A stretch of DNA of 64,000 nt from CAIWHR01 sp039915505. Lineage in GTDB: Bacteria > Pseudomonadota > Gammaproteobacteria > Burkholderiales > Casimicrobiaceae. The stretch is taken from NCBI GenBank assembly GCA_039915505.1, contig JBDSND010000118.1, positions 1 through 64,000 on the forward strand, in the 5' to 3' direction. Under the pieces are notes generated by a model that searched no databases, was not told the DNA's origin, and saw only the letters and a program-made list of their open reading frames with translations. A program made the translations under genes and the position numbers. Numbering within the stretch: position 1 is the stretch's first letter; each line of letters starts with the position of its first letter. Below are positions 16,939 through 25,168 of this stretch, in pieces.

Positions 16939-17797
16939 GGTTTTGCACCTGCTCGCGCATCTGCTCGATCAGCACCTTGAGCTCGAGCGAGGCCTGCGAC
17001 AACTCGGCGTCGACCGACTTCGAGCCGAGCGTGTTGGCTTCGCGGTGCAGCTCCTGCATCAGGAAATCGAGTCGCTTGCCGACCGCGCCGCCGGCGACGA
17101 GCACGCGGCGCACCTCGATTACATGGGTGGCTAGTCGGGCAAGCTCCTCGGCCACGTCGACCTTGGTCGCGAACACCGCGAGCTCCTGCTTCAGCCGGTC
17201 GTCGTCCGGGTCGAGGCCAGCCTCGCGCAGGCGCGCGCCGAGCTTGTCGATGAACGCAGCGTGTACCGCCGGGATACGCGGGGCCACACGGGCCACCTGC
17301 ACCTCGATGGCGGCGCAGCGCTCGTCGAGCGTCGCCGCGAGCTTGGTGCCTTCGCGCGCCCTCGAAGCCTGCAGATCGGCGAGCGCCCGAGCGACCAGGT
17401 CACGCACCTCGGCGGCGAGTGCCTCTGGGGGGACACTCGGTTCGGCGAGCACGCCCGGCCAGCGCAGGATCTCGGCGACCGACAGCGGTATTGCGCCCGG
17501 CGCATGCCGACGCACGTCCTCCGCCGCCTGCGCGAGCTGGCCGACCCGCGCGCCGTCAATCGCGAGTTCGGCGGCACCCGGGGCCGTGCGGGCAAGCGAA
17601 ATGCGGCACTCCACCTTGCCGCGCTTCAACTCGGCACCCAGGCGCTCGCGCACTGCGGGCTCGAGTGCGCGCAGTTCGTCCGGAACGCGGATGGATAGAT
17701 CGAGGTACCGGTGATTGACCGATCGCACCTCGACGGCGATGGTCAATCCTGGCAGATCCGCGGCAACCGCGGCAAAGCCGGTCATGCTGAGGATCAT
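16931..17797 (-). CDS. yicC: YicC family endoribonuclease
   Basis: A 288-residue member of the YicC/YloC family, reported as an endoribonuclease in E. coli and linked to stationary-phase survival. The opening MILSMTGFA, the VRSVNHRYLDLSIR segment and the C-terminal GKRLDFLMQELHREANTLGSK block are the family hallmarks. It is the first gene of the yicC-gmk-rpoZ-spoT operon and is divergent from the Ser/Thr kinase gene, with 170 bases between the start codons that must hold both promoters. Confidence 0.94.
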   Translation of the reverse strand: MILSMTGFAAVAADLPGLTIAVEVRSVNHRYLDLSIRVPDELRALEPAVRERLGAELKRGKVECRISLARTAPGAAELAIDGARVGQLAQAAEDVRRHAPGAIPLSVAEILRWPGVLAEPSVPPEALAAEVRDLVARALADLQASRAREGTKLAATLDERCAAIEVQVARVAPRIPAVHAAFIDKLGARLREAGLDPDDDRLKQELAVFATKVDVAEELARLATHVIEVRRVLVAGGAVGKRLDFLMQELHREANTLGSKSVDAELSQASLELKVLIEQMREQVQNLE

Positions 17798-17967
17798 CGG
17801 GCCTTTGTCGCAGGTTTATGCATGAAATGCGGCTTTACTTTGCCCGGTTCGTTGCCGAGAATGTATGCGGTATCCCTTGCCGGCGCAAGCCGCTTGCAGG
17901 ACGCTGGCACGCGAATTGCGGGCCGAAGCCAGGTTCACCGAGCGCTCCGCCACCACAACAACGCCGC

Positions 17968-18906
17968 ATGGCCGCATCCAACCAGGCCCTCGTTCCCGCG
18001 TACCAGCTGCTCAACTATCGGATCGATCGACAGATCAGCCGGGGCGGCTTTTCGATCGTCTACCGGGCGTTCGACGAGACCGGCGCACCCGTCGCCGTCA
18101 AGGAGTATTTGCCCGCCTCCTTGGTGCTGCGCACCGAAGGCGACATCGTGCGGGCGAGCTCGGTGGAGAACCTCACGTCGTTCCGGTACGGCATGAAGTG
18201 CTTCTTCGAGGAGGGTCGGGCACTCGCCAAGATCAACCACCCCAACGTCGTGCGCGTGCTCAACTTTTTCCGCGCCAACGAGACCGTGTACATGGTGATG
18301 CGCTACGAGCGCGGGCGCACCCTGCAGCAGCAGATCCAGATGCGCCAGGATCAGATGTCCGAGCGGCTGGTCCGGCACGTGTTCATGCACCTGATGAACG
18401 GCCTGCGCGAGGTGCACACCCACAAGCTGCTGCACCTCGACATCAAGCCCGCCAACATTTACCTGCGCACCGACGGCTCCCCGGTACTGCTCGACTTCGG
18501 GGCCGCGCGCCAGACCCTTACCACCAATCGCCCGAAGCTCGCGCCGATGTATACCCCGGGGTTCGCCGCGCCCGAGCAGTATCGCGAGCCGGATCGCCTG
18601 GGCCCCTGGACCGACGTCTACGGGGTGGGAGCGTCGATGTTCGCATGTCTCGCCGCGTTCGCGCCGCAAGCCGCCGACGCCCGGCTGCAGGAAGATCATC
18701 TGGTGCCGGCGAAGAAGATCTGGTCGGGGCAATATAGCGACAACGTGCTGGAGGTGATCGACTGGTGCCTGCGGCTGGACCCGCTGGAGCGTCCCCAGAG
18801 CATCTTCGCGTTGCAAAAGGCGATCCGCGACATACCGCCGCGCAAGCGCAAGCTCACTTTTCTCGGGGCGCTGAAGCGCCGGCTCTTCTCCGAGATCGGG
18901 GCCTGA
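17968..18906 (+). CDS. Eukaryotic-type serine/threonine protein kinase
   Basis: A 312-residue soluble Hanks-type kinase. The glycine loop SRGGFSIVY, the catalytic Lys45 (VAVKEYLP), the catalytic loop HLDIKPANI with Asp, the DFG motif in LLDFGAARQ and the APEQY segment are all present, so it should be active. The domain fills nearly the whole protein; there are no PASTA repeats or membrane helix. ATG 17968 is preferred over an upstream start at 17818, because homology begins about residue 10. A PP2C phosphatase gene follows 36 bases downstream, an obvious functional partner. Substrates are unknown. Confidence 0.9.
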   Translation: MAASNQALVPAYQLLNYRIDRQISRGGFSIVYRAFDETGAPVAVKEYLPASLVLRTEGDIVRASSVENLTSFRYGMKCFFEEGRALAKINHPNVVRVLNFFRANETVYMVMRYERGRTLQQQIQMRQDQMSERLVRHVFMHLMNGLREVHTHKLLHLDIKPANIYLRTDGSPVLLDFGAARQTLTTNRPKLAPMYTPGFAAPEQYREPDRLGPWTDVYGVGASMFACLAAFAPQAADARLQEDHLVPAKKIWSGQYSDNVLEVIDWCLRLDPLERPQSIFALQKAIRDIPPRKRKLTFLGALKRRLFSEIGA

Positions 18907-18942
18907 CGTCACGCACGGCCGATCGGGCGGCGACGGATCAGC

Positions 18943-19860
18943 ATGCAATTCACCATTTTCCAGGACAGCCGCAAGGGCTCGCGACGGATCAATCAGGACC
19001 GCATCGCCTACACGTTCAGCCGTGACACGCTCCTGCTCGTGGTGGCCGATGGCATGGGCGGCCACGCGGGAGGGGAGATCGCGGCACAGATCTGCACGCG
19101 CCTGTACGTCGAGCGCTTCCAGCAGGAAGCCAAGCCCGTCCTTAAAAACCCGTTCAAGTTCCTGCGCGACACCATGCTGCGGGCGCACGAGGCGCTCGGG
19201 TCGTACGCCAACCAGTTCTCGTTGCTGGAGACGCCGCGTACCACCTGCGTGGCCTGCATCGTCCAGGCCAATAACGCCTATTGGGCGCACGCGGGCGATT
19301 CGCGGCTTTACCTCTACCGGCGGGGCACGCTGCTGGGGCAGACCAAGGATCACTCCAAGGTGCAGTACCTGGTAGACCAGGGAATCATCGGCGTCGAAGA
19401 GGCGATCGTCCATCCCGATCGCAACAAGGTGTTCAGTTGCCTGGGCGGCATGGCCGAGCCCGTGATCGATCTCTCCAAGCGCACGCCGCTGCGCAACGGT
19501 GACGTGGTGGTGATGTGCACCGACGGGCTCTGGAGTGTCCTGGGCAAGGATGACCTGGCCAGTGCGTTCACCTCGATCCCGATCCTGCAGAGCGGGCCAG
19601 AGCTCATGCGCGACGCGGAGAAACGCGGCGGGCCCGACGGTGACAATCTTTCCGCCATCGTCGTGCGCTGGGGACCGGAAACCGGCGCCGACGGGCCTTC
19701 GACGATCACCGAAGCCATGGCGCTGGGGGAGTTCCAGACGCAGCTCGATCACACCCTGACCTTCGGCGACCGAAAGGGCGCGGAGCGCGATCTTTCGGAC
19801 GACGAGATCGAGCGAGCGATCGAGGAGATCCAGTCCACGATCCAGCGTTATCGCAAGTAG
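18943..19860 (+). CDS. PP2C-family serine/threonine phosphatase
   Basis: A 305-residue metal-dependent phosphatase. The PP2C signatures are clear: RRINQDR near residue 14, VADGMGGHAGG near residue 34, AHAGDSRLYLYR near residue 115, and GDNLSAIVV near residue 235, which supply the metal-binding aspartates. The last 60 residues are a charged tail outside the core domain. It follows the kinase gene closely and almost certainly reverses that kinase's phosphorylation. The pair sits beside the spoT operon in many Burkholderiales; its cellular targets are not known from sequence. Confidence 0.92.
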   Translation: MQFTIFQDSRKGSRRINQDRIAYTFSRDTLLLVVADGMGGHAGGEIAAQICTRLYVERFQQEAKPVLKNPFKFLRDTMLRAHEALGSYANQFSLLETPRTTCVACIVQANNAYWAHAGDSRLYLYRRGTLLGQTKDHSKVQYLVDQGIIGVEEAIVHPDRNKVFSCLGGMAEPVIDLSKRTPLRNGDVVVMCTDGLWSVLGKDDLASAFTSIPILQSGPELMRDAEKRGGPDGDNLSAIVVRWGPETGADGPSTITEAMALGEFQTQLDHTLTFGDRKGAERDLSDDEIERAIEEIQSTIQRYRK

Positions 19861-20141
19861 CGCCGCACAGTCCCCAACGTCGGTCACCTCCCGCGCCGCC
19901 CACGGGACGCAACATGGAAACCAACCCGTGCCCATCTACCCGACTGCACGTCCGTCGCGGCCCCGTCTGTGCATATCCCTGTGGACGTCGTGTGCACGAC
20001 CCTGTATGGCGTGGGAGTAGCGCCAGAACACGGGCATGGACGCCACAGCACCCGCAACTCGTGCGCACCGGCCGCACCCGACGCTTCCATTGCCGGCAGG
20101 CGCGCGCGTAGAATCGAGCCACGTCCGCTTGAGCGACCCGC

Positions 20142-20918
20142 ATGCGTCAGATCATCCTCGACACTGAAACCACCGGCCTTTATCCCGAGCAGGGACACAA
20201 GATCATCGAGATCGCGGCGGTCGAGGTGGTGAATCGCCGGCCCACGGGGCGGACGTTGCACTTCTACCTCGATCCGGAGCGCGAGATCGATGCCGGCGCG
20301 ACTGAGGTGCACGGCATGACGTGGGAAGATCTCAAGGGTCGCCCACGGTTTCGGGACGTCGCGCCGGAGTTCCTCGATTTCGCGCGCGATGCGGAATGGA
20401 TCATCCACAACGCGCCTTTCGACGTCGCGTTCCTGGATCGCGAACTGTCGGTCGCCGGATTGCCTTGCTGCGCCCAGACCTTCGGGCAAGTCGTCGACAC
20501 CCTGGCGCTGGCGCGTGACCACTTTCCGGGCAAGCGCAACAACCTGAATGCGCTTTGCGAGCGCTTCGGCGTGGACAACGCTCACCGCGCGCTTCACGGC
20601 GCGTTGCTCGACGCCCAACTCCTGTCGGAAGTCTATCTCGCGATGACCCGCGGTCAGGAGACGCTCACCATCGATATCGCGAGTGCCTCGCCCCTGGCCG
20701 CACTCGCTGCGGGAGCCAGCGCTGCATCAGCGCTGCGCCTCGCGTTGTCGATCGTCGCGCCCAGCGACGACGAGCTTGCTGCGCACCGCGCTTACCTCGC
20801 CGAGCTCGAGCGGGAGTCCAAGGGACGCTGTGTCTGGCTCGCCCTGGAAGCGGAGCCGGCACCGGAGGTCGACGACGTCGAGCCGGTGGTCCGCACCGCG
20901 GAAGCGTTCGCCGCCTAG
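20142..20918 (+). CDS. dnaQ: DNA polymerase III epsilon subunit, 3'-5' proofreading exonuclease
   Basis: A 258-residue DEDDh exonuclease, the proofreading subunit of the replicative polymerase. Asp7 and Glu9 in LDTETTG, the NAPFDVAFLD motif and the HRALHGALLDAQLL motif provide the four acids and the general-base histidine. The exonuclease domain ends at about residue 180, and the remaining residues fit the region that binds the alpha subunit. It is a lone gene, convergent with the PEP-CTERM gene. The 281 bases upstream hold no gene I can support. Confidence 0.95.
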   Translation: MRQIILDTETTGLYPEQGHKIIEIAAVEVVNRRPTGRTLHFYLDPEREIDAGATEVHGMTWEDLKGRPRFRDVAPEFLDFARDAEWIIHNAPFDVAFLDRELSVAGLPCCAQTFGQVVDTLALARDHFPGKRNNLNALCERFGVDNAHRALHGALLDAQLLSEVYLAMTRGQETLTIDIASASPLAALAAGASAASALRLALSIVAPSDDELAAHRAYLAELERESKGRCVWLALEAEPAPEVDDVEPVVRTAEAFAA

Positions 20919-20954
20919 CCCTGCGTTTCGAGTCTGGCACCGCAAGGCACTGCA

Positions 20955-20986
20955 CCCACGGTAACCGCTGCTGCGGTGCCCGTGGG
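20955..20986. terminator. Two-step hairpin between dnaQ and the PEP-CTERM gene
   Basis: CCCACGG at 20955-20961 pairs with CCGTGGG at 20980-20986, enclosing a second stem, ACCGC at 20964-20968 with GCGGT at 20973-20977. It lies between two convergent stop codons and so may end both transcripts. No T-run follows, which lowers confidence. Confidence 0.45.
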
Positions 20987-21027
20987 GCGCCTGACTTGCC
21001 TATTGGGCAGCCGTCGCCCGCGCGAGG

Positions 21028-21783
21028 CTACGATCGACGGCTGCGCCGGCCGGCCAAGCCGGCCACACCGAGGCCGAGGCCGAGCAACGCCAGCGAGCCG
21101 GGTTCGGGCACGTTGAAACCCGCTGTTCCCCGGAGGCCGGTGATCTGATCCTGCTTGGTTTGTGAGTAGAGCACGATGGTATGCGACCCGGAAAAGCTGT
21201 CCGCCGCCGCGAGGTTACCCGTGAAGCTGTTGAACGCCGTCTGGGTGGCTGCGTCGACGCCGTTGACGCGGAAGGTGTCCGCCGTCAGGCTCCAGGTCGA
21301 CGAGCTGTCGTAGAGGCTTTCCCAGATGCCCAGCTGGATCGCGGCGGCGAAGTTGGCGGTCGTCGGATGCAGCCAGGCGAATGGGTCGATCCAGGCGTTG
21401 CTGTTGCTGTTGAGGGTGTAATTCACCGCCCCGAGGAAGTCCAGGGTTCGGCTCGTCGCGGCGTTGTAATGGACGTCGTAGGTGACGTTTTCGCCACTGC
21501 TGATGTACTGCAACAAGTCATAGCAGTACATGAAGAAGTCCGTCGTGCTGTCGACCAGTGCGCCGGGGTCCAATGCCCCCGAGGTCGATTGCACGGTGGC
21601 CTGGAATCGCGCGGCCGCTACGCTGCCGCTCCATGTGCCGCCGCTGTTGGTTGAAAAGGTGATTGCGTCGTAGCCGAGCGGGTTCCACACGGGATTATCG
21701 TAAGTAAGATTGATCTGGTCGGCGCGGGCAGTATTGCCTACCACAAGGCTTGCGGCCACGACGACAGTCGCCAGGATTTTCAT
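21028..21783 (-). CDS. PEP-CTERM sorting-domain protein
   Basis: A 251-residue exported protein. The N-terminal Sec signal peptide (MKILATVVVAASLVVGNTARA) is followed by a Ser/Thr/Asn-rich body of unknown function. The C-terminus is a textbook PEP-CTERM tripartite tail: VPEPGSLALL, a hydrophobic helix, then the basic cluster GRRSRRS. Such proteins are recognised by exosortase and released or anchored at the surface, often in species that make exopolysaccharide. No exosortase or polysaccharide cluster is in this window. GC content is slightly lower and codon use less biased than in the neighbours. Confidence 0.92.
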   Translation of the reverse strand: MKILATVVVAASLVVGNTARADQINLTYDNPVWNPLGYDAITFSTNSGGTWSGSVAAARFQATVQSTSGALDPGALVDSTTDFFMYCYDLLQYISSGENVTYDVHYNAATSRTLDFLGAVNYTLNSNSNAWIDPFAWLHPTTANFAAAIQLGIWESLYDSSSTWSLTADTFRVNGVDAATQTAFNSFTGNLAAADSFSGSHTIVLYSQTKQDQITGLRGTAGFNVPEPGSLALLGLGLGVAGLAGRRSRRS

Positions 21784-21951
21784 TGCGTTTCCGTTTGCTT
21801 GATTGAGGACGCAACATAATCAGCAAGAACGGGTCCATCCATCGCAAGCGGCTGGCACCAAAGCACTTTCGCTTCAGGTCGGTTTAATCTTGTGACTCGA
21901 CTGTAAACGGCGTCGACAATGTTCTGATTGTATGAAACAAATCGTGCTCCG

Positions 21952-23463
21952 ATGACTGACTACCTGCAAAAGATCCTGAACGCGAAGGTTTACGACGTCG
22001 CGATCGAGTCTCCGCTGGAACTCGCGCCCATTCTTTCGCGGCGCCTCGGCAACCGCGTGCTGCTGAAGCGCGAGGATCAGCAAGCCGTGTTCTCGTTCAA
22101 GCTGCGTGGCGCCTACAACAAGATGGCGAACCTGGCGCCGGCCGAGCGAGACCGCGGGGTGATCTGTGCATCGGCCGGGAACCACGCTCAGGGTGTGGCA
22201 CTCGCCGCGCAGAAGCTCGCCTGCAAGGCGATTATCGTCATGCCGGTGACGACGCCCCACATCAAGATCGCGGCGGTGGAAGCACGGGGTGTGCAGGTCT
22301 TGCTGCACGGCGATTCCTATAGCGATGCCCATGCCCACGCGCTCGAGCTGCAGCGCGAGACCGGCGCGATCTTCGTGCATCCCTACGACGACCCGGATGT
22401 GATCGCGGGACAGGGCACGATCGGCATGGAGATCCTGCGGCAATGCCAGGGGCCACTCGCTGCCATCTTCGTCGCGGTCGGTGGCGGTGGGTTGATCGCG
22501 GGCATCGCCGCTTACGTGAAACGTGTCCGACCAGAAGTGCGAATTATCGGCGTGGAGCCCGAGGACTCGGACGCGATGACGCGATCGCTGGCAGCGGGCG
22601 CGCGCATCACGCTGCCCCATGTCGGCTTGTTTGCCGATGGCGTCGCAGTGAAGCAGGTGGGCGAGGAAACGTTTCGCCTGGCGCGGGAGTACGTCGACGA
22701 AATGGTTACCGTCGATACCGACGCGACCTGCGCCGCGCTCAAGGATGTCTTCGAGGACACGCGCTCCGTCCTAGAGCCGGCCGGTGCACTCTCGGTGGCC
22801 GGACTCAAGGCATGGTGCGCCCGGGAGAAGGTCACTGATCGCACGCTCGTGGCCATCGCCTGCGGCGCCAACATGAATTTCGACCGGCTGCGCTTCGTGG
22901 CCGAGCGCGCCGAATTAGGCGAGCAGCGCGAGGCGATCGTGGCCGTGACCATCCCGGAGCGTCCCGGGAGCTTCCGGGCTTTCTGCGAGCTGCTCGGCAA
23001 GCGCTCCATCACCGAGTTCAACTATCGCTATGGTGATCCGCACACTGCTCACATCTTCGTCGGTATCGAAGTCGCCAACCGGCGCGAGACCGAGGATCTG
23101 CTGGGGGAGCTCGCCAAGCGACGGATCGAGGCTTACGACCTCACTGACAACGAGATGGCGAAGCTCCACGTGCGTCATCTTGTCGGTGGGCATGCGCCGA
23201 CGGCCGAGCACGAGATCGTTTATCGGTTCGAATTTCCGGAGCGCCCCGGCGCGCTGATGGGTTTTCTCGAGGCGATGAGCGGGAACTGGAACATCAGCCT
23301 GTTCCACTATCGCAACCACGGCGCCGACTACGGTCGGGTACTGGTGGGCATGCAGGTCCCGCCCGCGGACAAGACCAAATTTCAGGCCTTTCTCGACCGA
23401 TTGGGATACGACTACATCGACGAGACTACCAATCCGGCCTACCGCCTTTTCCTGGGAAGTTAG
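21952..23463 (+). CDS. ilvA: Threonine ammonia-lyase, biosynthetic
   Basis: A 503-residue PLP enzyme that deaminates threonine to 2-oxobutanoate, the first step of isoleucine synthesis. The catalytic domain (about residues 1-320) has the PLP-binding Lys50 in SFKLRGAYNKM and the phosphate-binding glycine loop GGGGLIAG. Two ACT-like regulatory domains (about 330-415 and 425-500) mark the feedback-inhibited biosynthetic form, similar in size to E. coli IlvA at 514. ATG 21952 is preferred over an in-frame start at 21928. It appears to be a single-gene unit. Confidence 0.96.
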   Translation: MTDYLQKILNAKVYDVAIESPLELAPILSRRLGNRVLLKREDQQAVFSFKLRGAYNKMANLAPAERDRGVICASAGNHAQGVALAAQKLACKAIIVMPVTTPHIKIAAVEARGVQVLLHGDSYSDAHAHALELQRETGAIFVHPYDDPDVIAGQGTIGMEILRQCQGPLAAIFVAVGGGGLIAGIAAYVKRVRPEVRIIGVEPEDSDAMTRSLAAGARITLPHVGLFADGVAVKQVGEETFRLAREYVDEMVTVDTDATCAALKDVFEDTRSVLEPAGALSVAGLKAWCAREKVTDRTLVAIACGANMNFDRLRFVAERAELGEQREAIVAVTIPERPGSFRAFCELLGKRSITEFNYRYGDPHTAHIFVGIEVANRRETEDLLGELAKRRIEAYDLTDNEMAKLHVRHLVGGHAPTAEHEIVYRFEFPERPGALMGFLEAMSGNWNISLFHYRNHGADYGRVLVGMQVPPADKTKFQAFLDRLGYDYIDETTNPAYRLFLGS

Positions 23464-23771
23464 GGTGCGGTAGAGCGGGGCGGTCGACGCATCGAGCACT
23501 CTTGCGTCGGGCAACGGGTCCGCGCGACAGGCTCGGGGGTAGCGCGTCGATCATGTTTCCGACCGACGCGGTGGGTCAGGGACTGCCGTCCAGCGGCACC
23601 GCGGCGGAATTGGCGACGGCATAAAACATAGCGGCATGTTGCGTAAACCGCGAATTCACGGCAACTTCGACATTACGGCAAGGTTTATGCTCTATGCAGC
23701 CCTTTGCCGGCGTGTCAGACTGGTCGCGACGGCAAACCGGACCGCGATGGCGGCCGCGAAGGAGATCGAGC
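23464..23771. other. Intergenic region upstream of the pil-chp cluster
   Basis: This 308-base gap shows no supportable gene. The stretch at about 23615-23695 is AT-richer than its surroundings and probably carries the cluster promoter, but -35 and -10 boxes could not be assigned convincingly. The right end holds AAGGAGAT, the ribosome binding site of pilG. Confidence 0.5.
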
Positions 23772-24167
23772 GTGGGCGAGCATAACCCCCTGTCGGGCGT
23801 GAAGGTGATGGTGATCGACGATTCGAACACCATCCGCCGGAGTGCGGAAATCTTCCTGCTGCAGGCAGGCTGCACCGTGATCCTGGCCGAGGACGGGTTC
23901 GACGCCTTGGCCAAGATCACCGACCACCATCCCGAGATCGTCTTCGTCGACATCATGATGCCTCGGCTCGACGGCTATCAGACGTGCGCCCTCATCAAGA
24001 AGAATGGCCGATTCCAGGGCACCCCGGTGATCATGCTGTCCTCCAAGGACGGTCTCTTCGACCGCGCCCGCGGCCGCATGGTCGGCTCGGACCAGTACCT
24101 CACCAAGCCCTTCAGCAAGGAGAGCTTGCTCAAAGCCGTTGCCAACCACGTCCGGACGGCAGCCTAG
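23772..24167 (+). CDS. pilG: Twitching motility response regulator PilG
   Basis: A 131-residue stand-alone receiver domain. Phospho-acceptor Asp60 lies in IVFVDIMMPRLDG, the acidic pair Asp16-Asp17 in VIDDSNT, and the conserved Lys in LTKPF. In the Pil-Chp system PilG is the main phosphorylation target of the ChpA kinase and drives pilus extension and cAMP synthesis. GTG 23772 was chosen as the start because AAGGAGAT precedes it; the frame is open further upstream without homology. It heads a five-gene, same-direction cluster, 53 bases before pilH. Confidence 0.93.
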   Translation: MGEHNPLSGVKVMVIDDSNTIRRSAEIFLLQAGCTVILAEDGFDALAKITDHHPEIVFVDIMMPRLDGYQTCALIKKNGRFQGTPVIMLSSKDGLFDRARGRMVGSDQYLTKPFSKESLLKAVANHVRTAA

Positions 24168-24220
24168 CCAGGACAACGGCCCTCAGGTCCTCCAGGCTTG
24201 CCATTTCGCAACTCCATACC

Positions 24221-24586
24221 ATGCCCATCAAGACCATCCTTGTCGTCGACGATTCCCCCACCGAGCGGCACATGCTCCGCGACCTGCTCAGCAAGGCGGG
24301 GTTCGCCGTCCTTGCCAGCGAGAACGGCGAAGACGCTATCCGCCAGGCCAAGGCGGAGTTGCCCGACCTCATCCTCATGGATGTGGTCATGCCGGGGCTC
24401 AACGGCTTTCAGGCGACGCGCGCTATCAGCCGCGATCCGGATACCCGGCGGATCCCAATCATCATGTGCACGTCGAAAAGCCAGGAGACCGACAAGATCT
24501 GGGGCATGCGCCAGGGCGCCCGCGATTACGTCGTCAAGCCCGTCAACCGTGACGAGCTCCTGACCAAGATCGCTGCGCTGGGCTAG
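24221..24586 (+). CDS. pilH: Twitching motility response regulator PilH
   Basis: A 121-residue single receiver domain with phospho-acceptor Asp54 in LILMDVVMPGLNG, acidic pair Asp10-Asp11 and Lys106 in VVKPV. PilH is the second output regulator of the Pil-Chp system; in Pseudomonas it opposes or resets PilG and affects pilus retraction. The opening PIKTILVVDDSPTERHMLRD is characteristic. It is followed 12 bases later by pilI. Confidence 0.93.
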   Translation: MPIKTILVVDDSPTERHMLRDLLSKAGFAVLASENGEDAIRQAKAELPDLILMDVVMPGLNGFQATRAISRDPDTRRIPIIMCTSKSQETDKIWGMRQGARDYVVKPVNRDELLTKIAALG

Positions 24587-24598
24587 GCGAGACATCCA

Positions 24599-25132
24599 AT
24601 GGCACGCGCAGCCAAGCTCGATCTTCGCCTTTTCCAGCAGGAGCTCGCGACCCGGCTGGCGAGGAAGACCACGGCCCAGGTCGAGTCCTCACGGCTGGGT
24701 GTGGCGTGCGGCGGGGAAAACTGGCTGGTACGCCTGGCCGACGCCGCGGAAGTGATCGCGCTGCCCCCGGTTGCCTCGGTGCCGCTCACCAAGCCGTGGT
24801 TTCGCGGAGTCGCGAATGTGCGGGGCAACCTCTACACCGTCATCGACCTCGCAAGGTTTCTGGGCCGTGGGGACGCGCCGGCCGCGCCCGGTGCCGCAGC
24901 GCAGAGCCGGCTCGTGGTGTTCGGACCCCGCGCCGGCGAATTGCGCGCGAGCATTGTGGTACAGCGGGTGCTGGGACTGCGTAACGTATCGGAGCTCGCG
25001 CCCGTGGCGCCGGTCGAGAATGCGCCTCCCTGGTACGGTCAGCGGTGGATGGATACAAACGGCACTGCGTGGCAGGAAATCGACCTCGCGCGCCTTGCGC
25101 AGGATCGCGAGTTCCTGCATGTCGGCGCGTAG
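24599..25132 (+). CDS. pilI: CheW-like coupling protein PilI
   Basis: A 177-residue CheW-domain protein that links the PilJ receptor to the ChpA kinase at the cell pole. The CheW fold is recognisable from the central WFRGVANVRGNLYTVIDLARFLG segment. The position between pilH and pilJ matches PilI in the Pseudomonas cluster. Residues 1-30 are an additional charged helix. It starts 12 bases after pilH and ends 36 bases before pilJ. Confidence 0.9.
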   Translation: MARAAKLDLRLFQQELATRLARKTTAQVESSRLGVACGGENWLVRLADAAEVIALPPVASVPLTKPWFRGVANVRGNLYTVIDLARFLGRGDAPAAPGAAAQSRLVVFGPRAGELRASIVVQRVLGLRNVSELAPVAPVENAPPWYGQRWMDTNGTAWQEIDLARLAQDREFLHVGA

Positions 25133-25168
25133 CCGAGCCGCGCACGCCCTTCGGGCAATGGAGAAGAC

